From contig JBJMLG010000231.1 in the NCBI GenBank assembly GCA_045805385.1, positions 1-59,607 on the forward strand: a DNA stretch of 59,607 nucleotides, in the 5' to 3' direction. A program made the position numbers and the translations under genes. This document shows, piece after piece, positions 35,861-44,764 of this stretch (the first letter of the stretch is position 1; each line of letters begins with the position of its first letter). Below the pieces are notes generated by a model. The model did not search any database. It saw only the letters and a list, made by a program, of their open reading frames with translations, and was not told the DNA's origin. Source of the stretch: JADGHQ01 sp045805385 (lineage in GTDB: Bacteria > Actinomycetota > Thermoleophilia > Solirubrobacterales > Thermoleophilaceae).

Positions 35861-35888
35861 CAACCTTCTTTCTGCGACCCTTGAGCAC

Positions 35889-37361
35889 GTGAACGAGTTC
35901 GCGGACCATGTGACGTTCCCGCGCGGCAAGGGCGCGCTGCCCGATGCAGCGCACTCCGGCGCCGCCGGCGGAGCCGCGTGCGGCGACCTGATCCGCATCG
36001 CGGTGCGCATCGAGGGCGGACACGTGGCCGAAGCGGGCTTCGACGCAAGCGGCTGCGCAGCCGCCACGGCGGCCGGAAGCGCGGTGGTGGAGTTGGTCGA
36101 GGACGAGCAGTTCCTGGACGCCGCGCGCGTATCCGCGGCTGACATCTCCGAGGCGCTGGGCGCACTGTCGAGCGAGCGACGCCACGCTGCTGAGCTGGCC
36201 GCCGACGCGCTCCACCGCGCGCTGGGCGCCGCCGCCAAGGACGGCGTGATGACCGCCGACCCGAGCGAGCGCCGCACGCTCGTGGCAATGAGCGGCGGAG
36301 TGGACAGCGCAGTCGCCGCACAACTCGCGCTCGACCGCGGCGACGAGACGGTCGGCGTGACGCTCGAGCTGTGGGCCGACCCGGGGACCGACGGCACCAA
36401 GAGCTGCTGCTCCCCGTATGCGGTCACCGGCGCACGGGCGCTCGCGCACCGCATGGGCGTCCCTCACATCACCCTCGACCTGCGCGAGGAGTTCAGGCGC
36501 GAGGTCGTGGACGACTTCTTGAGCGCGCACGCGGACGGCGCGACGCCGAACCCGTGCGTGCGCTGCAACGGCCTGGTGCGGTTCGACGCGATGCTCGAGC
36601 TGGCAGCGAGCCTCGGCGCGGCGCGCCTGGCGACCGGCCACTACGCGCGCATCGAGCGCACGCCGGAGGGGCCGTTGCTGAAGGCGGCGGCGGACGCCAA
36701 CAAGGATCAGTCGTACATGCTCGCGCGGCTCACGCCGGACGAGCTGGAGCGGCTCTGGTTCCCGCTGGCCGAGCTCGAGAAGCCGCGCGTGCGCGAGCTT
36801 GCGGCGACCGCGAGCCTGCCGGTCGCGCGCAAGCCGGAGAGCCAGGACCTCTGCTTCCTCGCGGGCACGAAGCGCGAGGACTTCCTCGTGCGCCACCGCG
36901 GCCCAGGGGCAGGCGAGGGCGAGCTCGTTACCCCGGACGGACGCGTGATCGGAACCCATCCCGGGCACGAGACCTTCACTGTGGGCCAGCGGAAGGGCAT
37001 CGGCGTCGCGGCGGGAGAGCCGCTCTACGTGATCCGCAAGGACCCCGCGGCGAACCGTGTGACCGTCGGAGCAATCGAGCACCTCGCCACCACGGAGGTG
37101 CTCGTGACCGGCGCCACGCTCCACCGCGAGCCGGCCCGCGTGAACCGCGTGAAGCTGCGCTATCGCTCTGCGCCGGCGGCGTGCCGAGTTGCCCGCATCG
37201 ACGACGATCGCGTGCTGCTCGAGCTCGCCGAGCCGGTGCACGGCGTGGCCCCCGGACAGACGGCAGCACTGCTCGAAAGCGATCTCGTCGTAGGCTGCGG
37301 GATCATTGCGGCGCCCGAAGGCGTCAACCATGACAAGGGGGGAAAGCGGATTGCCGCCTGA
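35889..37361 (+). CDS. mnmA: IscU-like Fe-S scaffold fused to tRNA 2-thiouridylase MnmA
   Basis: A single 490-residue frame. Residues ~1-115 resemble IscU: GGAACGDLIRIAV (Cys31, Asp33) and DASGCAAATAAG (Cys56) match the first two cluster cysteines, but the third is Ala100 after the retained His99. Residues ~125-490 are MnmA, which makes s2U34 in Glu, Gln and Lys tRNAs: P-loop SGGVDSA (135-141), NPCVRCN (Cys223, Cys226), SQDLCFL (Cys322) and VGQRKGIG. In E. coli MnmA the equivalents are Asp99, Cys102 and Cys199. The start is GTG 35889; no ribosome-binding site is evident. There is no cysteine desulfurase nearby. Confidence 0.9.
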   Translation: MNEFADHVTFPRGKGALPDAAHSGAAGGAACGDLIRIAVRIEGGHVAEAGFDASGCAAATAAGSAVVELVEDEQFLDAARVSAADISEALGALSSERRHAAELAADALHRALGAAAKDGVMTADPSERRTLVAMSGGVDSAVAAQLALDRGDETVGVTLELWADPGTDGTKSCCSPYAVTGARALAHRMGVPHITLDLREEFRREVVDDFLSAHADGATPNPCVRCNGLVRFDAMLELAASLGAARLATGHYARIERTPEGPLLKAAADANKDQSYMLARLTPDELERLWFPLAELEKPRVRELAATASLPVARKPESQDLCFLAGTKREDFLVRHRGPGAGEGELVTPDGRVIGTHPGHETFTVGQRKGIGVAAGEPLYVIRKDPAANRVTVGAIEHLATTEVLVTGATLHREPARVNRVKLRYRSAPAACRVARIDDDRVLLELAEPVHGVAPGQTAALLESDLVVGCGIIAAPEGVNHDKGGKRIAA

Positions 37362-37743
37362 CACGATTGAGCTGACGACGCCCGTGGGGCGCGACTGGGA
37401 CCCGGTCGTGCGCCTCGTGCTCGGCGGCATCGCGGACCGCCTCAACCTCGGGTTCGAGGAGCTGGACGATCTGCAGCTGGCCGTCGAGCGCCTGCTGCTC
37501 GAGGCCCGCTCCCAGGACTCGGTCCGCCTCTCGTTCGAGCTCTCAGACCATGGCGTGCGCACCCGCATCGGCCCGCTTCGCGGCGAGGCGCTCGCAGACG
37601 CGTTACAGGGGCCGCCGCCACCGCCGGGCGAGCTCACGCTGCGGCGCATCCTCGAGACCGTGGTCGACTCCTTCGGCGTGGAGGGAGTGGAGGCTGACGG
37701 CAGCCTCGTAGTGCGCCTCGAGAAGATCGTGCGAGGGGGCTGA
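37351..37743 (+). CDS. RsbW-like anti-sigma (ATPase-fold) protein, degenerate
   Basis: A 130-residue protein of GHKL/HATPase shape: DWDPVVRLVLGGIADRLNLG then FEELDDLQLAVERLLLEAR, where RsbW/SpoIIAB kinases have an N-box Asn about here; in this copy that Asn and the glycine-rich ATP lid are not recognisable. It may bind sigma without phosphorylating an antagonist. TTG 37351 is preferred because GGGGGGAAAG (37337-37346) precedes it; ATG 37330 is an in-frame alternative. It overlaps the mnmA end and is followed two bases later by the sigma gene. Confidence 0.65.
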   Translation: MPPDTIELTTPVGRDWDPVVRLVLGGIADRLNLGFEELDDLQLAVERLLLEARSQDSVRLSFELSDHGVRTRIGPLRGEALADALQGPPPPPGELTLRRILETVVDSFGVEGVEADGSLVVRLEKIVRGG

Positions 37744-37745
37744 CC

Positions 37746-38489
37746 ATGCCGGGGGCGCCCACCCCGGCGATGACGGACCGCGAGCTGCTCCGGCGCTACC
37801 ACGTGGACGGAGATCCGAACGCGCGCGAGCTGCTCGTGCAGCGCCACCTTCCGCTCGTGCGCTCGCTCGCGCGGCGCTACGCCGGCCGCGGCGAGGCGCT
37901 CGAGGACATCGAGCAGGTGGGCGCCATCGGCCTGATCAAGGCGATCGACCGCTACGAGCTCGAGCGTGAGGTGGCGCTCACCACGTACGCGACGCCGAAC
38001 GTGGTGGGGGAGATCAAGCGCCACTTCCGCGACAAGGGGTGGGCGATCCGGATCCCGCGCGGGCTGCAGGAGCTGAACGCGAAGATGTCGTCCACGATCG
38101 AGCGGCTCACCGGCCAGCTCGGACGCTCGCCGAGCATCGCCGAGATAGCGACAGAGCTCGACGCCACGCCCGAGCAGGTGCTCGAGGCGATGGAGGCCGG
38201 CTCCGCCTATTCACCGGTGTCGCTGAACGCCGGGACGGGCGACGACGGCGACCTCGACCCGATGGAGACCATCGGCAGGGAGGACGAGGAGTTCGAGCGC
38301 AGTGAGCAACGCGCTTCGCTCGAGCCGGCGCTCCAGGCGCTGCCCTCGCGCGAGCGCGAGATCCTGCGGATGCGGTTCGAGGACGGCATGACGCAGACGC
38401 AGATTGCGGAGCGGGTCGGCGTGTCGCAGATGCACGTGTCGCGCCTCATTCGCAAGTCGCTCGGCCGCATGCGCTCCGAGCTTTCTTGA
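37746..38489 (+). CDS. RNA polymerase sigma factor, SigB/SigF/SigG subfamily
   Basis: A 247-residue group 3 sigma-70 factor with regions 2, 3 and 4. Region 2 contains LVRSLARRYAGRGEALEDIEQVGAIGLIKAIDRYE and the -10 recognition helix TYATPNVVGEIKRHFRDKGW, region 3 IRIPRGLQELNAKM, and region 4 LPSREREILRMRFEDGMTQTQIAERVGVSQMHVSRLIRKSL. This subfamily controls stress or developmental genes and is usually held by a partner-switching anti-sigma such as the preceding gene product. ATG 37746 is used; ATG 37770 (MTDRELLRRYH) is also possible. Confidence 0.93.
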   Translation: MPGAPTPAMTDRELLRRYHVDGDPNARELLVQRHLPLVRSLARRYAGRGEALEDIEQVGAIGLIKAIDRYELEREVALTTYATPNVVGEIKRHFRDKGWAIRIPRGLQELNAKMSSTIERLTGQLGRSPSIAEIATELDATPEQVLEAMEAGSAYSPVSLNAGTGDDGDLDPMETIGREDEEFERSEQRASLEPALQALPSREREILRMRFEDGMTQTQIAERVGVSQMHVSRLIRKSLGRMRSELS

Positions 38490-38638
38490 AGATCCCTTAA
38501 TGAGCGCATAACCGCACTACACGGCGGTTCTTAGCGGGCAGAGGTGTAACGTGTCGAGCCGCGAATCCTTGGAATGCGCGTTGTTTTGCCGAGGGGGGAG
38601 TAGGAGAAAGGGGCGCGGTGCGTTCATGCATGTGCAGG

Positions 38639-38655
38639 CCCCGCGAACAGCGGGG
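38639..38655 (+). other. Hairpin in the leader of the peptide-transport operon
   Basis: CCCCGC (38639-38644) pairs with GCGGGG (38650-38655) around GAACA. It lies between the sigma gene and the TTG start of the permease, in a 199-base gap. A GAGGGGGGAG purine run (38591-38600) precedes it. Function unknown. Confidence 0.4.
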
Positions 38656-38665
38656 ATTGGGTCAC

Positions 38666-38692
38666 ATGGGTATTGAGGTCGAGGCGGCTTGA
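38666..38692 (+). CDS. Possible eight-codon leader ORF overlapping the permease start
   Basis: ATG 38666 begins MGIEVEAA and ends at TGA 38690-38692, which overlaps the permease TTG as TTGA. This is the same geometry as the gene overlaps elsewhere in the window, so it might couple ribosomes onto the weak TTG start. No good ribosome-binding site is seen; it may be chance. Confidence 0.25.
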   Translation: MGIEVEAA

Positions 38693-39681
38693 GCGCCGGC
38701 GCCGTCGACCTTCTGCACGAAGGTCAGGAACCGGGGCTTCCCGCAGCGCCGAAGGCCGGGGCACGTGAGATCGCGGCCCTGTCGCCCGGCCAGCTGTTCT
38801 GGCGCAGGCTCAAGCAGGACAAGGTCGCCATGGGCGCCCTCGGCTTCATCATCTTGCTCTGCCTGGTCGCGATCTTCGCGCCGCTGATCGTGAAGCTCGT
38901 CGGGGCACCGAAACCGAACGTGCAGTCCACCAAGGCGCTCGACTCGTTCGGCACGCCGACGGGCCCGAGCTCGACTCACATCTTCGGCGTCGACCCGCTC
39001 GGGCGCGACGTCTTCAGCCGCGTGCTCTACGGCGCGCGCGTGTCGCTCGAGGTGGCGATCGTGGCGACCGGCATCTCGGTGCTGATCGGCGTCGTCGTCG
39101 GGCTCACCGCCGGCTTCTTCCGCGGCACCATCGACACGATCCTCTCGCGCACGATCGACGTGCTCCTGGCGTTCCCGATCCTGCTGCTCGCGCTCGGCAT
39201 CGCCGCCGCCTGCTCGTTCGGCGACGGCTGCCTCGGCGGCCTGATCCAGCCAGGCCTCACGGTCGTGATCTTCGTGATCGCGTTCGTGAACTGGACCTAC
39301 CTCGCGCGCATCGTGCGGGGGCAGGTGCTGTCGCTGCGCGAGAAGGAGTTCGTCGAGGCGTCGCGCTCGCTCGGCGCGTCGAACTCGCGGACCCTGTTCC
39401 GCGAGATCCTCCCCAACCTCTGGGCGCCGATCATCGTCTACACGACGTTCATCGTGGCGACCAACATCCTCTTCGAGGCTGCGCTCTCCTTCCTCGGTGT
39501 CGGCGTTCAACCGCCGAACCCAAGCTGGGGGGCGATGATCGCGGATGCAGCGAGCATCTTCGACACGGCCTGGTGGTACATGTTCTTCCCCGGCATCGCG
39601 CTGCTCCTCACGGTGCTCGCCTTCAACCTCCTGGGGGATGGCCTCCAGGACGCGCTCAACCCACGCGGGGGAAGGACATGA
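38689..39681 (+). CDS. Peptide ABC transporter permease (DppC/OppC type)
   Basis: A 330-residue inner-membrane permease. The OppC N-terminal segment (LFWRRLKQDKVAMGALGFIIL) is followed by FGVDPLGRDVFSRVLYGARVSL and six helices. The EAA loop that docks the ATPases is in FVEASRSLGASNSRTLFREILPN. Peptide importers pair this with a DppB permease, DppD/F ATPases and a binding protein, all downstream. Here DppC comes first, separate from DppB, which is unusual. Its stop overlaps ATG 39678 of the binding protein (ATGA). Confidence 0.92.
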   Translation: MSAGAVDLLHEGQEPGLPAAPKAGAREIAALSPGQLFWRRLKQDKVAMGALGFIILLCLVAIFAPLIVKLVGAPKPNVQSTKALDSFGTPTGPSSTHIFGVDPLGRDVFSRVLYGARVSLEVAIVATGISVLIGVVVGLTAGFFRGTIDTILSRTIDVLLAFPILLLALGIAAACSFGDGCLGGLIQPGLTVVIFVIAFVNWTYLARIVRGQVLSLREKEFVEASRSLGASNSRTLFREILPNLWAPIIVYTTFIVATNILFEAALSFLGVGVQPPNPSWGAMIADAASIFDTAWWYMFFPGIALLLTVLAFNLLGDGLQDALNPRGGRT

Positions 39682-39710
39682 ACGGGTTCAATCGACCGAA
39701 AGGACGCAGT

Positions 39711-41447
39711 ATGCAGAGACACGCTCTGCGTGCCCTGGCACCGGTCGTCGCCGTCGGTCTCGCCGTTGGTGCAGCCGCCTGTGGTGGCGGCAGCAGCAAC
39801 AAGAGCGGGACTAGCGGCAACGGCAACGTGACGCAGGGTAAGAAGGGCGGCACGCTGCAGGTTCAGGCCGCGGGTGACTTCGAGCACGTGGATCCCGGCC
39901 AGGCCTACTACCAGTTCGACTACATGATGGAGTTCGTAACGCAGCGGCCGCTGTACAACTGGAAGCCGAACACCAACACGGTCCCGGATCCGGACCTGGC
40001 GGCAGGTCCGCCACAGGTCTCCAATGGCGGCAAGACCGTCACCGTGAAGATCAAGAAGGGCGTGAAGTTCAGCCCGCCGGTGAACCGCGAGGTGACCTCG
40101 AAGGACGTGCAGTACGCGATCGAGCGGGCTGCCACTCCAAACGTGGCGAACGGCTACGTGGGCGTGTACTTCGGCGATGTCGTGGGCTGGAAGGACTTCC
40201 CGAAGAAGACCAAGCACGTCGCGGGCATCACCACCCCCGACAACCAGACCATCGTCTTCAAGCTTGCCCGGCCGGTGGCCGGCACGCTGGCGCAGGCTCT
40301 GTCTCTGCCGGCGTCCGCACCTGTGCCGCCCGAGTACGCGAAGAAGTACGACGCAAAGAACCCGTCCACCTACGCGCAGCACATGGTGTTCACCGGGCCG
40401 TACGAGATGACCACCTACCAGCCCGGCAAGAAGGCCGTGCTGAAGCGCAACCCCAACTGGGATCCGAAGACCGATTGGCGTCCGGCTTACCTGGACCAGA
40501 TCATCTTCTCGATGGGCAACGACGCGACCGTCGCCTCCCGTCAGATCCTCGGCGGGCAGAACCAGGTGTCGGGTGACTTCGGCGCCCCGGCGCCGATCGT
40601 GAAGCAGGCGTCCACGAGCAAGAAGGACCAGATCACCTTCACGCCCAGCTCGGGCAACCGCTACGTGGCGCTGAACACCACGATCAAGCCACTCGACAAC
40701 ATCAACGTGCGCAAGGCGATCATCGCGGCGACGGACCGCACCGCCCTGCGCCTGACGCGTGGCGGCCCCTCGGTGGGCGACATCGCGACGCATTACATCC
40801 CACCCGGAATGCCGGGGTTCGAGGAAGCAGGGGGCATGGCCGGAAGCGGCCTCGACTTCCTCAAGAACCCGAACGGCGACTTGGCGCTGGCCCAGTCGTA
40901 CATGAAGAAGGGCGGGTTCCCGAGCGGTAAGTACACGGGCAGCCAGAAGCTGCTGATGGTCGGCGACAACGCCGAGCCCGGCAGCAAGACCGCCCAGGTG
41001 ATGCAGCAGCAGCTGCAGAAGCTCGGCTTCAAGCTGAACTTCCGGCAGGTGCCGCACGACACCATGTACTCCAAGTTCTGCAACGTGCCGAAGTCGAAGG
41101 TGGCCATCTGCCCGAACGTGGGCTGGCTGAAGGACTTCGAGGACGCTCAGACGATGATGGACCCGACGTTCAACGGCACCGCGATCGTGCCTGTGAACAA
41201 CTCCAACTGGCCGCAGCTGAACGACCCCAAGGTCAACGCTGCGATGAAGAAGGCGGAGCTGGTCACGGACGCAAACGCGCGCGCCAAGGCGTGGGGTGAG
41301 ATCGACAAGATGGTCACGGCCCTCGCCCCGGCAGTGCCGTGGCTGTGGGACAAGCAGGCCAACATCCGGTCTGCTGCCGTGAATGGCGTCATCAACCAGT
41401 TCAACGCGTCGTGGGACCTCGCGTACACGTCGCTGAAGAACCCCTAG
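39711..41447 (+). CDS. Peptide ABC transporter substrate-binding lipoprotein (first copy)
   Basis: A 578-residue SBP_bac_5 family protein. The signal is ALAPVVAVGLAVGAAAC with a lipobox, then a Gly/Ser/Asn linker; family segments include GKTVTVKIKKGVKFSPPVNREVTSKDV and PNVGWLKDFEDAQTMMDPTF. It should bind peptides or similar solutes on the outer face of the membrane for the DppB/C/D/F importer. ATG 39711 is preferred (AAAGGA at about 39699-39704), but ATG 39678, overlapping the permease stop as ATGA, would add 11 basic residues before the signal. The paralogue is at 44765. Confidence 0.9.
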   Translation: MQRHALRALAPVVAVGLAVGAAACGGGSSNKSGTSGNGNVTQGKKGGTLQVQAAGDFEHVDPGQAYYQFDYMMEFVTQRPLYNWKPNTNTVPDPDLAAGPPQVSNGGKTVTVKIKKGVKFSPPVNREVTSKDVQYAIERAATPNVANGYVGVYFGDVVGWKDFPKKTKHVAGITTPDNQTIVFKLARPVAGTLAQALSLPASAPVPPEYAKKYDAKNPSTYAQHMVFTGPYEMTTYQPGKKAVLKRNPNWDPKTDWRPAYLDQIIFSMGNDATVASRQILGGQNQVSGDFGAPAPIVKQASTSKKDQITFTPSSGNRYVALNTTIKPLDNINVRKAIIAATDRTALRLTRGGPSVGDIATHYIPPGMPGFEEAGGMAGSGLDFLKNPNGDLALAQSYMKKGGFPSGKYTGSQKLLMVGDNAEPGSKTAQVMQQQLQKLGFKLNFRQVPHDTMYSKFCNVPKSKVAICPNVGWLKDFEDAQTMMDPTFNGTAIVPVNNSNWPQLNDPKVNAAMKKAELVTDANARAKAWGEIDKMVTALAPAVPWLWDKQANIRSAAVNGVINQFNASWDLAYTSLKNP

Positions 41448-41490
41448 GCGAGAGCAAAAGGGTTCTGAGCTAAGACCAACCCGGATCGTC

Positions 41491-41524
41491 AGGAGCCTCG
41501 CCGCGCAGCTGCGGCGGGGCTCCT
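41491..41524 (+). other. Long hairpin between binding protein and DppB genes
   Basis: AGGAGCCTCGCCGC (41491-41504) pairs over 14 positions with GCGGCGGGGCTCCT (41511-41524), one T-G pair, loop GCAGCT. There is no T-run. Such intercistronic stems often protect the abundant binding-protein mRNA or reduce read-through into permease genes. Confidence 0.7.
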
Positions 41525-41543
41525 CGGTCCAACCGAAACACCA

Positions 41544-42506
41544 ATGGGCACCTACATCATCCGCAGGCTCCTCTGGGTCGTCATCCTGCTGTTCCTCGTC
41601 AGCCTGCTGACGTTCATCATCTTCTACCTGTTCCCCTCGGCCGACCCCGCCGCGCTGCGCGCGGGGCGCCAGCCGAACCCGGCGCTCGTGGAGCAGATCC
41701 GGCAGTCGCTCGGCCTCGACAAGCCCTGGTACGTGCAGTACGGGAAGTACATGAAGAACCTGATCCTGCACTTCGACCTCGGCACGAGCTACCAGAACAA
41801 CATCTCCGTGAAGACGCAGATCTTCCAGCGTCTTCCCGCCACCATCTCGCTCACGGTGGGGGCCGTGGTGGTCTGGGTGGTGGCGGGCGTGAGCGTCGGC
41901 ATCCTGTCGGCCATCAAGCGCCGCACCTGGCTCGATCGCACGGCCATGACGGGCGCGCTGATCGGCATCTCCGCGCCGGTCTACTGGCTCGGGCTCGTGT
42001 CGCTCTACCTGTTCGCGAGCGACATCGGCAAGTTCAAGATCTTCTCGGGCGCGAACAGCTACGTCCCGTTCTCGCAGGACCCGGCAAAGTGGTTCTCGTC
42101 CCTGATCCTGCCGTGGCTCGTTCTGGCGGCGTCGTTCGCCGCGTTCTACGCGAGGCTCTTGAGAGCCAACCTGCTCGAGACGATGTCGGAGGACTACATC
42201 CGAACGGCGAGAGCCAAGGGGCTCGGCGAACGTCGCGTGATCATGCGCCACGGGGTGCGTAGTGCGATCACGCCCCTGGTCACCGCGCTCGGCCTCGACA
42301 TCGGCATCTTGCTCGGAGGTGCCATCCTCACAGAGTCGGTATTCAACATTCCCGGCGTGGGCCGGCTCGCATATGACGCGATCACGCGCAGCGACCTGCC
42401 CATGATCCAGGGCACGGTTCTGTTCGGAGCTTTCTTCATCGTCATGGCGAATCTCGTGGTGGACATCGCATACGCCTTCCTCGACCCGAGGGTGCGCTAC
42501 TCGTGA
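41544..42506 (+). CDS. Peptide ABC transporter permease (DppB/OppB type)
   Basis: A 320-residue permease with the OppB start YIIRRLLWVVILLFLVSLLTFIIFYLFP, six helices and the EAA loop in DYIRTARAKGLGERRVIMRHGVRSA. It ends ILTESVFNIPGVGRLAYDAI then LDPRVRYS, as usual for this family. Its TGA overlaps the GTG of dppD (GTGA). It forms the pore with the DppC-type product at 38689. Confidence 0.93.
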   Translation: MGTYIIRRLLWVVILLFLVSLLTFIIFYLFPSADPAALRAGRQPNPALVEQIRQSLGLDKPWYVQYGKYMKNLILHFDLGTSYQNNISVKTQIFQRLPATISLTVGAVVVWVVAGVSVGILSAIKRRTWLDRTAMTGALIGISAPVYWLGLVSLYLFASDIGKFKIFSGANSYVPFSQDPAKWFSSLILPWLVLAASFAAFYARLLRANLLETMSEDYIRTARAKGLGERRVIMRHGVRSAITPLVTALGLDIGILLGGAILTESVFNIPGVGRLAYDAITRSDLPMIQGTVLFGAFFIVMANLVVDIAYAFLDPRVRYS

Positions 42507-43560
42507 GCGCCCTCCTAGAGGTCGACGACCTCCACGTCTACTTCGATACCGAGGACGGCCTCGTGAAGGCCGTCGACGGGGTGAGCTTCAGCGTGGACCG
42601 CGGCGAGGTGCTCGGCATCGTGGGTGAGTCGGGCTCGGGGAAGAGCGTCTCGATGCTCACCGTCATGGGCCTCACGCGCTCCACGAACACGCAGCTGTCG
42701 GGCGCGGCCAGGTTCGAGGGCCGCGACTTGATCGCGCTGAAGCCCGACGAGCTGCGGCAGGTGCGCGGCAACGACATCGCGATGATCTTCCAGGACCCGC
42801 TGTCCTCGCTGCACCCCTTCTACAAGGTGGGTTGGCAGCTCGTCGAGGCGATCCGCGCTCACCAGAATGTGAACAAGGGGGCCGCGCGCGAGCGCGCCGT
42901 CGAACTGCTCGACATGGTCGGGATCCCCGAGCCGCGCCGGCGCGTGGACGCGTACCCGCACGAGTTCTCGGGCGGCATGCGCCAGCGCGCGATGATCGCG
43001 ATGGCTCTCGCGAACGAGCCGAAGCTGCTGATCGCCGACGAGCCCACCACCGCGCTCGACGTGACGGTGCAGGCCCAGATCCTCGAGCTGATAGCGCGCC
43101 TCCAGCGCGAGCTCCAGATGGCGGTGATCCTGATCACGCACGACCTCGGAGTCGTCGCCGAGGTGACCGACAACATCAACGTCATGTATGCCGGCCGGAT
43201 CATCGAGTCGGCACCCACGGACCGCATCTTCGCCGCGCCGGAGCACCCCTACACCTGGGGCCTGCTGCGCTCGATCCCGAGCCTCGACCGCCCGCGCGAC
43301 GAGGACCTCGTTCCGATCCCCGGTCGGCCGCCAAGCCTGATCAACCTGCCGAGCGGATGTTCGTTCCACCCGCGCTGCCCGTACGTGCGCGAGGCGCACA
43401 AGCGAATCGACCCCAGGCTCGAGGCGCTGCCGGACGACGGGGACCACAAGGTCGCCTGCCTGTTGCCATCTGAAACGCGCAAGCGAATCTGGCGCGAGCT
43501 GAAGGCCGGGAAGGACCCGGAGGAGGCACGGGCCGCCGTCAACCTCGAGGAGGTGAGCGG

Positions 43561-43564
<4 letters not shown>
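42503..43564 (+). CDS. Peptide ABC transporter ATP-binding protein (DppD type)
   Basis: A 353-residue ATPase. Walker A is GESGSGKS, the Q-loop IFQDPLSSLHPF, the signature FSGGMRQRAMIAMAL, and Walker B LLIADEPTTALD. The oligopeptide C-terminal domain contains GCSFHPRCPYVREAH. It should work as a heterodimer with the next product. GTG 42503 overlaps dppB, and its stop overlaps ATG 43561 of dppF (ATGA). Confidence 0.94.
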
Positions 43565-44616
<1,052 letters not shown>

Positions 44617-44710
44617 CCGCGGTCGGGCCATTCTTTAGCCGCTCGTTAAGCGCGTGAGCGCACGCGGTGGCGGAAATTCCCGGTAGTAGGGTTCGCGCCG
44701 GGTCCAACGC

Positions 44711-44737
44711 GCCTGGCTTCGCAAGGCCCAGCCAGGC
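44711..44737 (+). other. Hairpin in the leader of the second binding-protein gene
   Basis: GCCTGGCT (44711-44718) pairs perfectly with AGCCAGGC (44730-44737). It lies 27 bases before the ATG at 44765, in the 148-base gap after dppF. It could be an attenuator or a processing/stability element. Confidence 0.5.
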
Positions 44738-44764
44738 CGAACTTGTGTGGAGGTCTCAAGAGGG

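Noticed and set aside
39507..42251. 914-codon antisense frame opposite the peptide transporter
   Set aside because: His/Arg/Val-rich shadow translation of the SBP and permease genes; no family resemblance.
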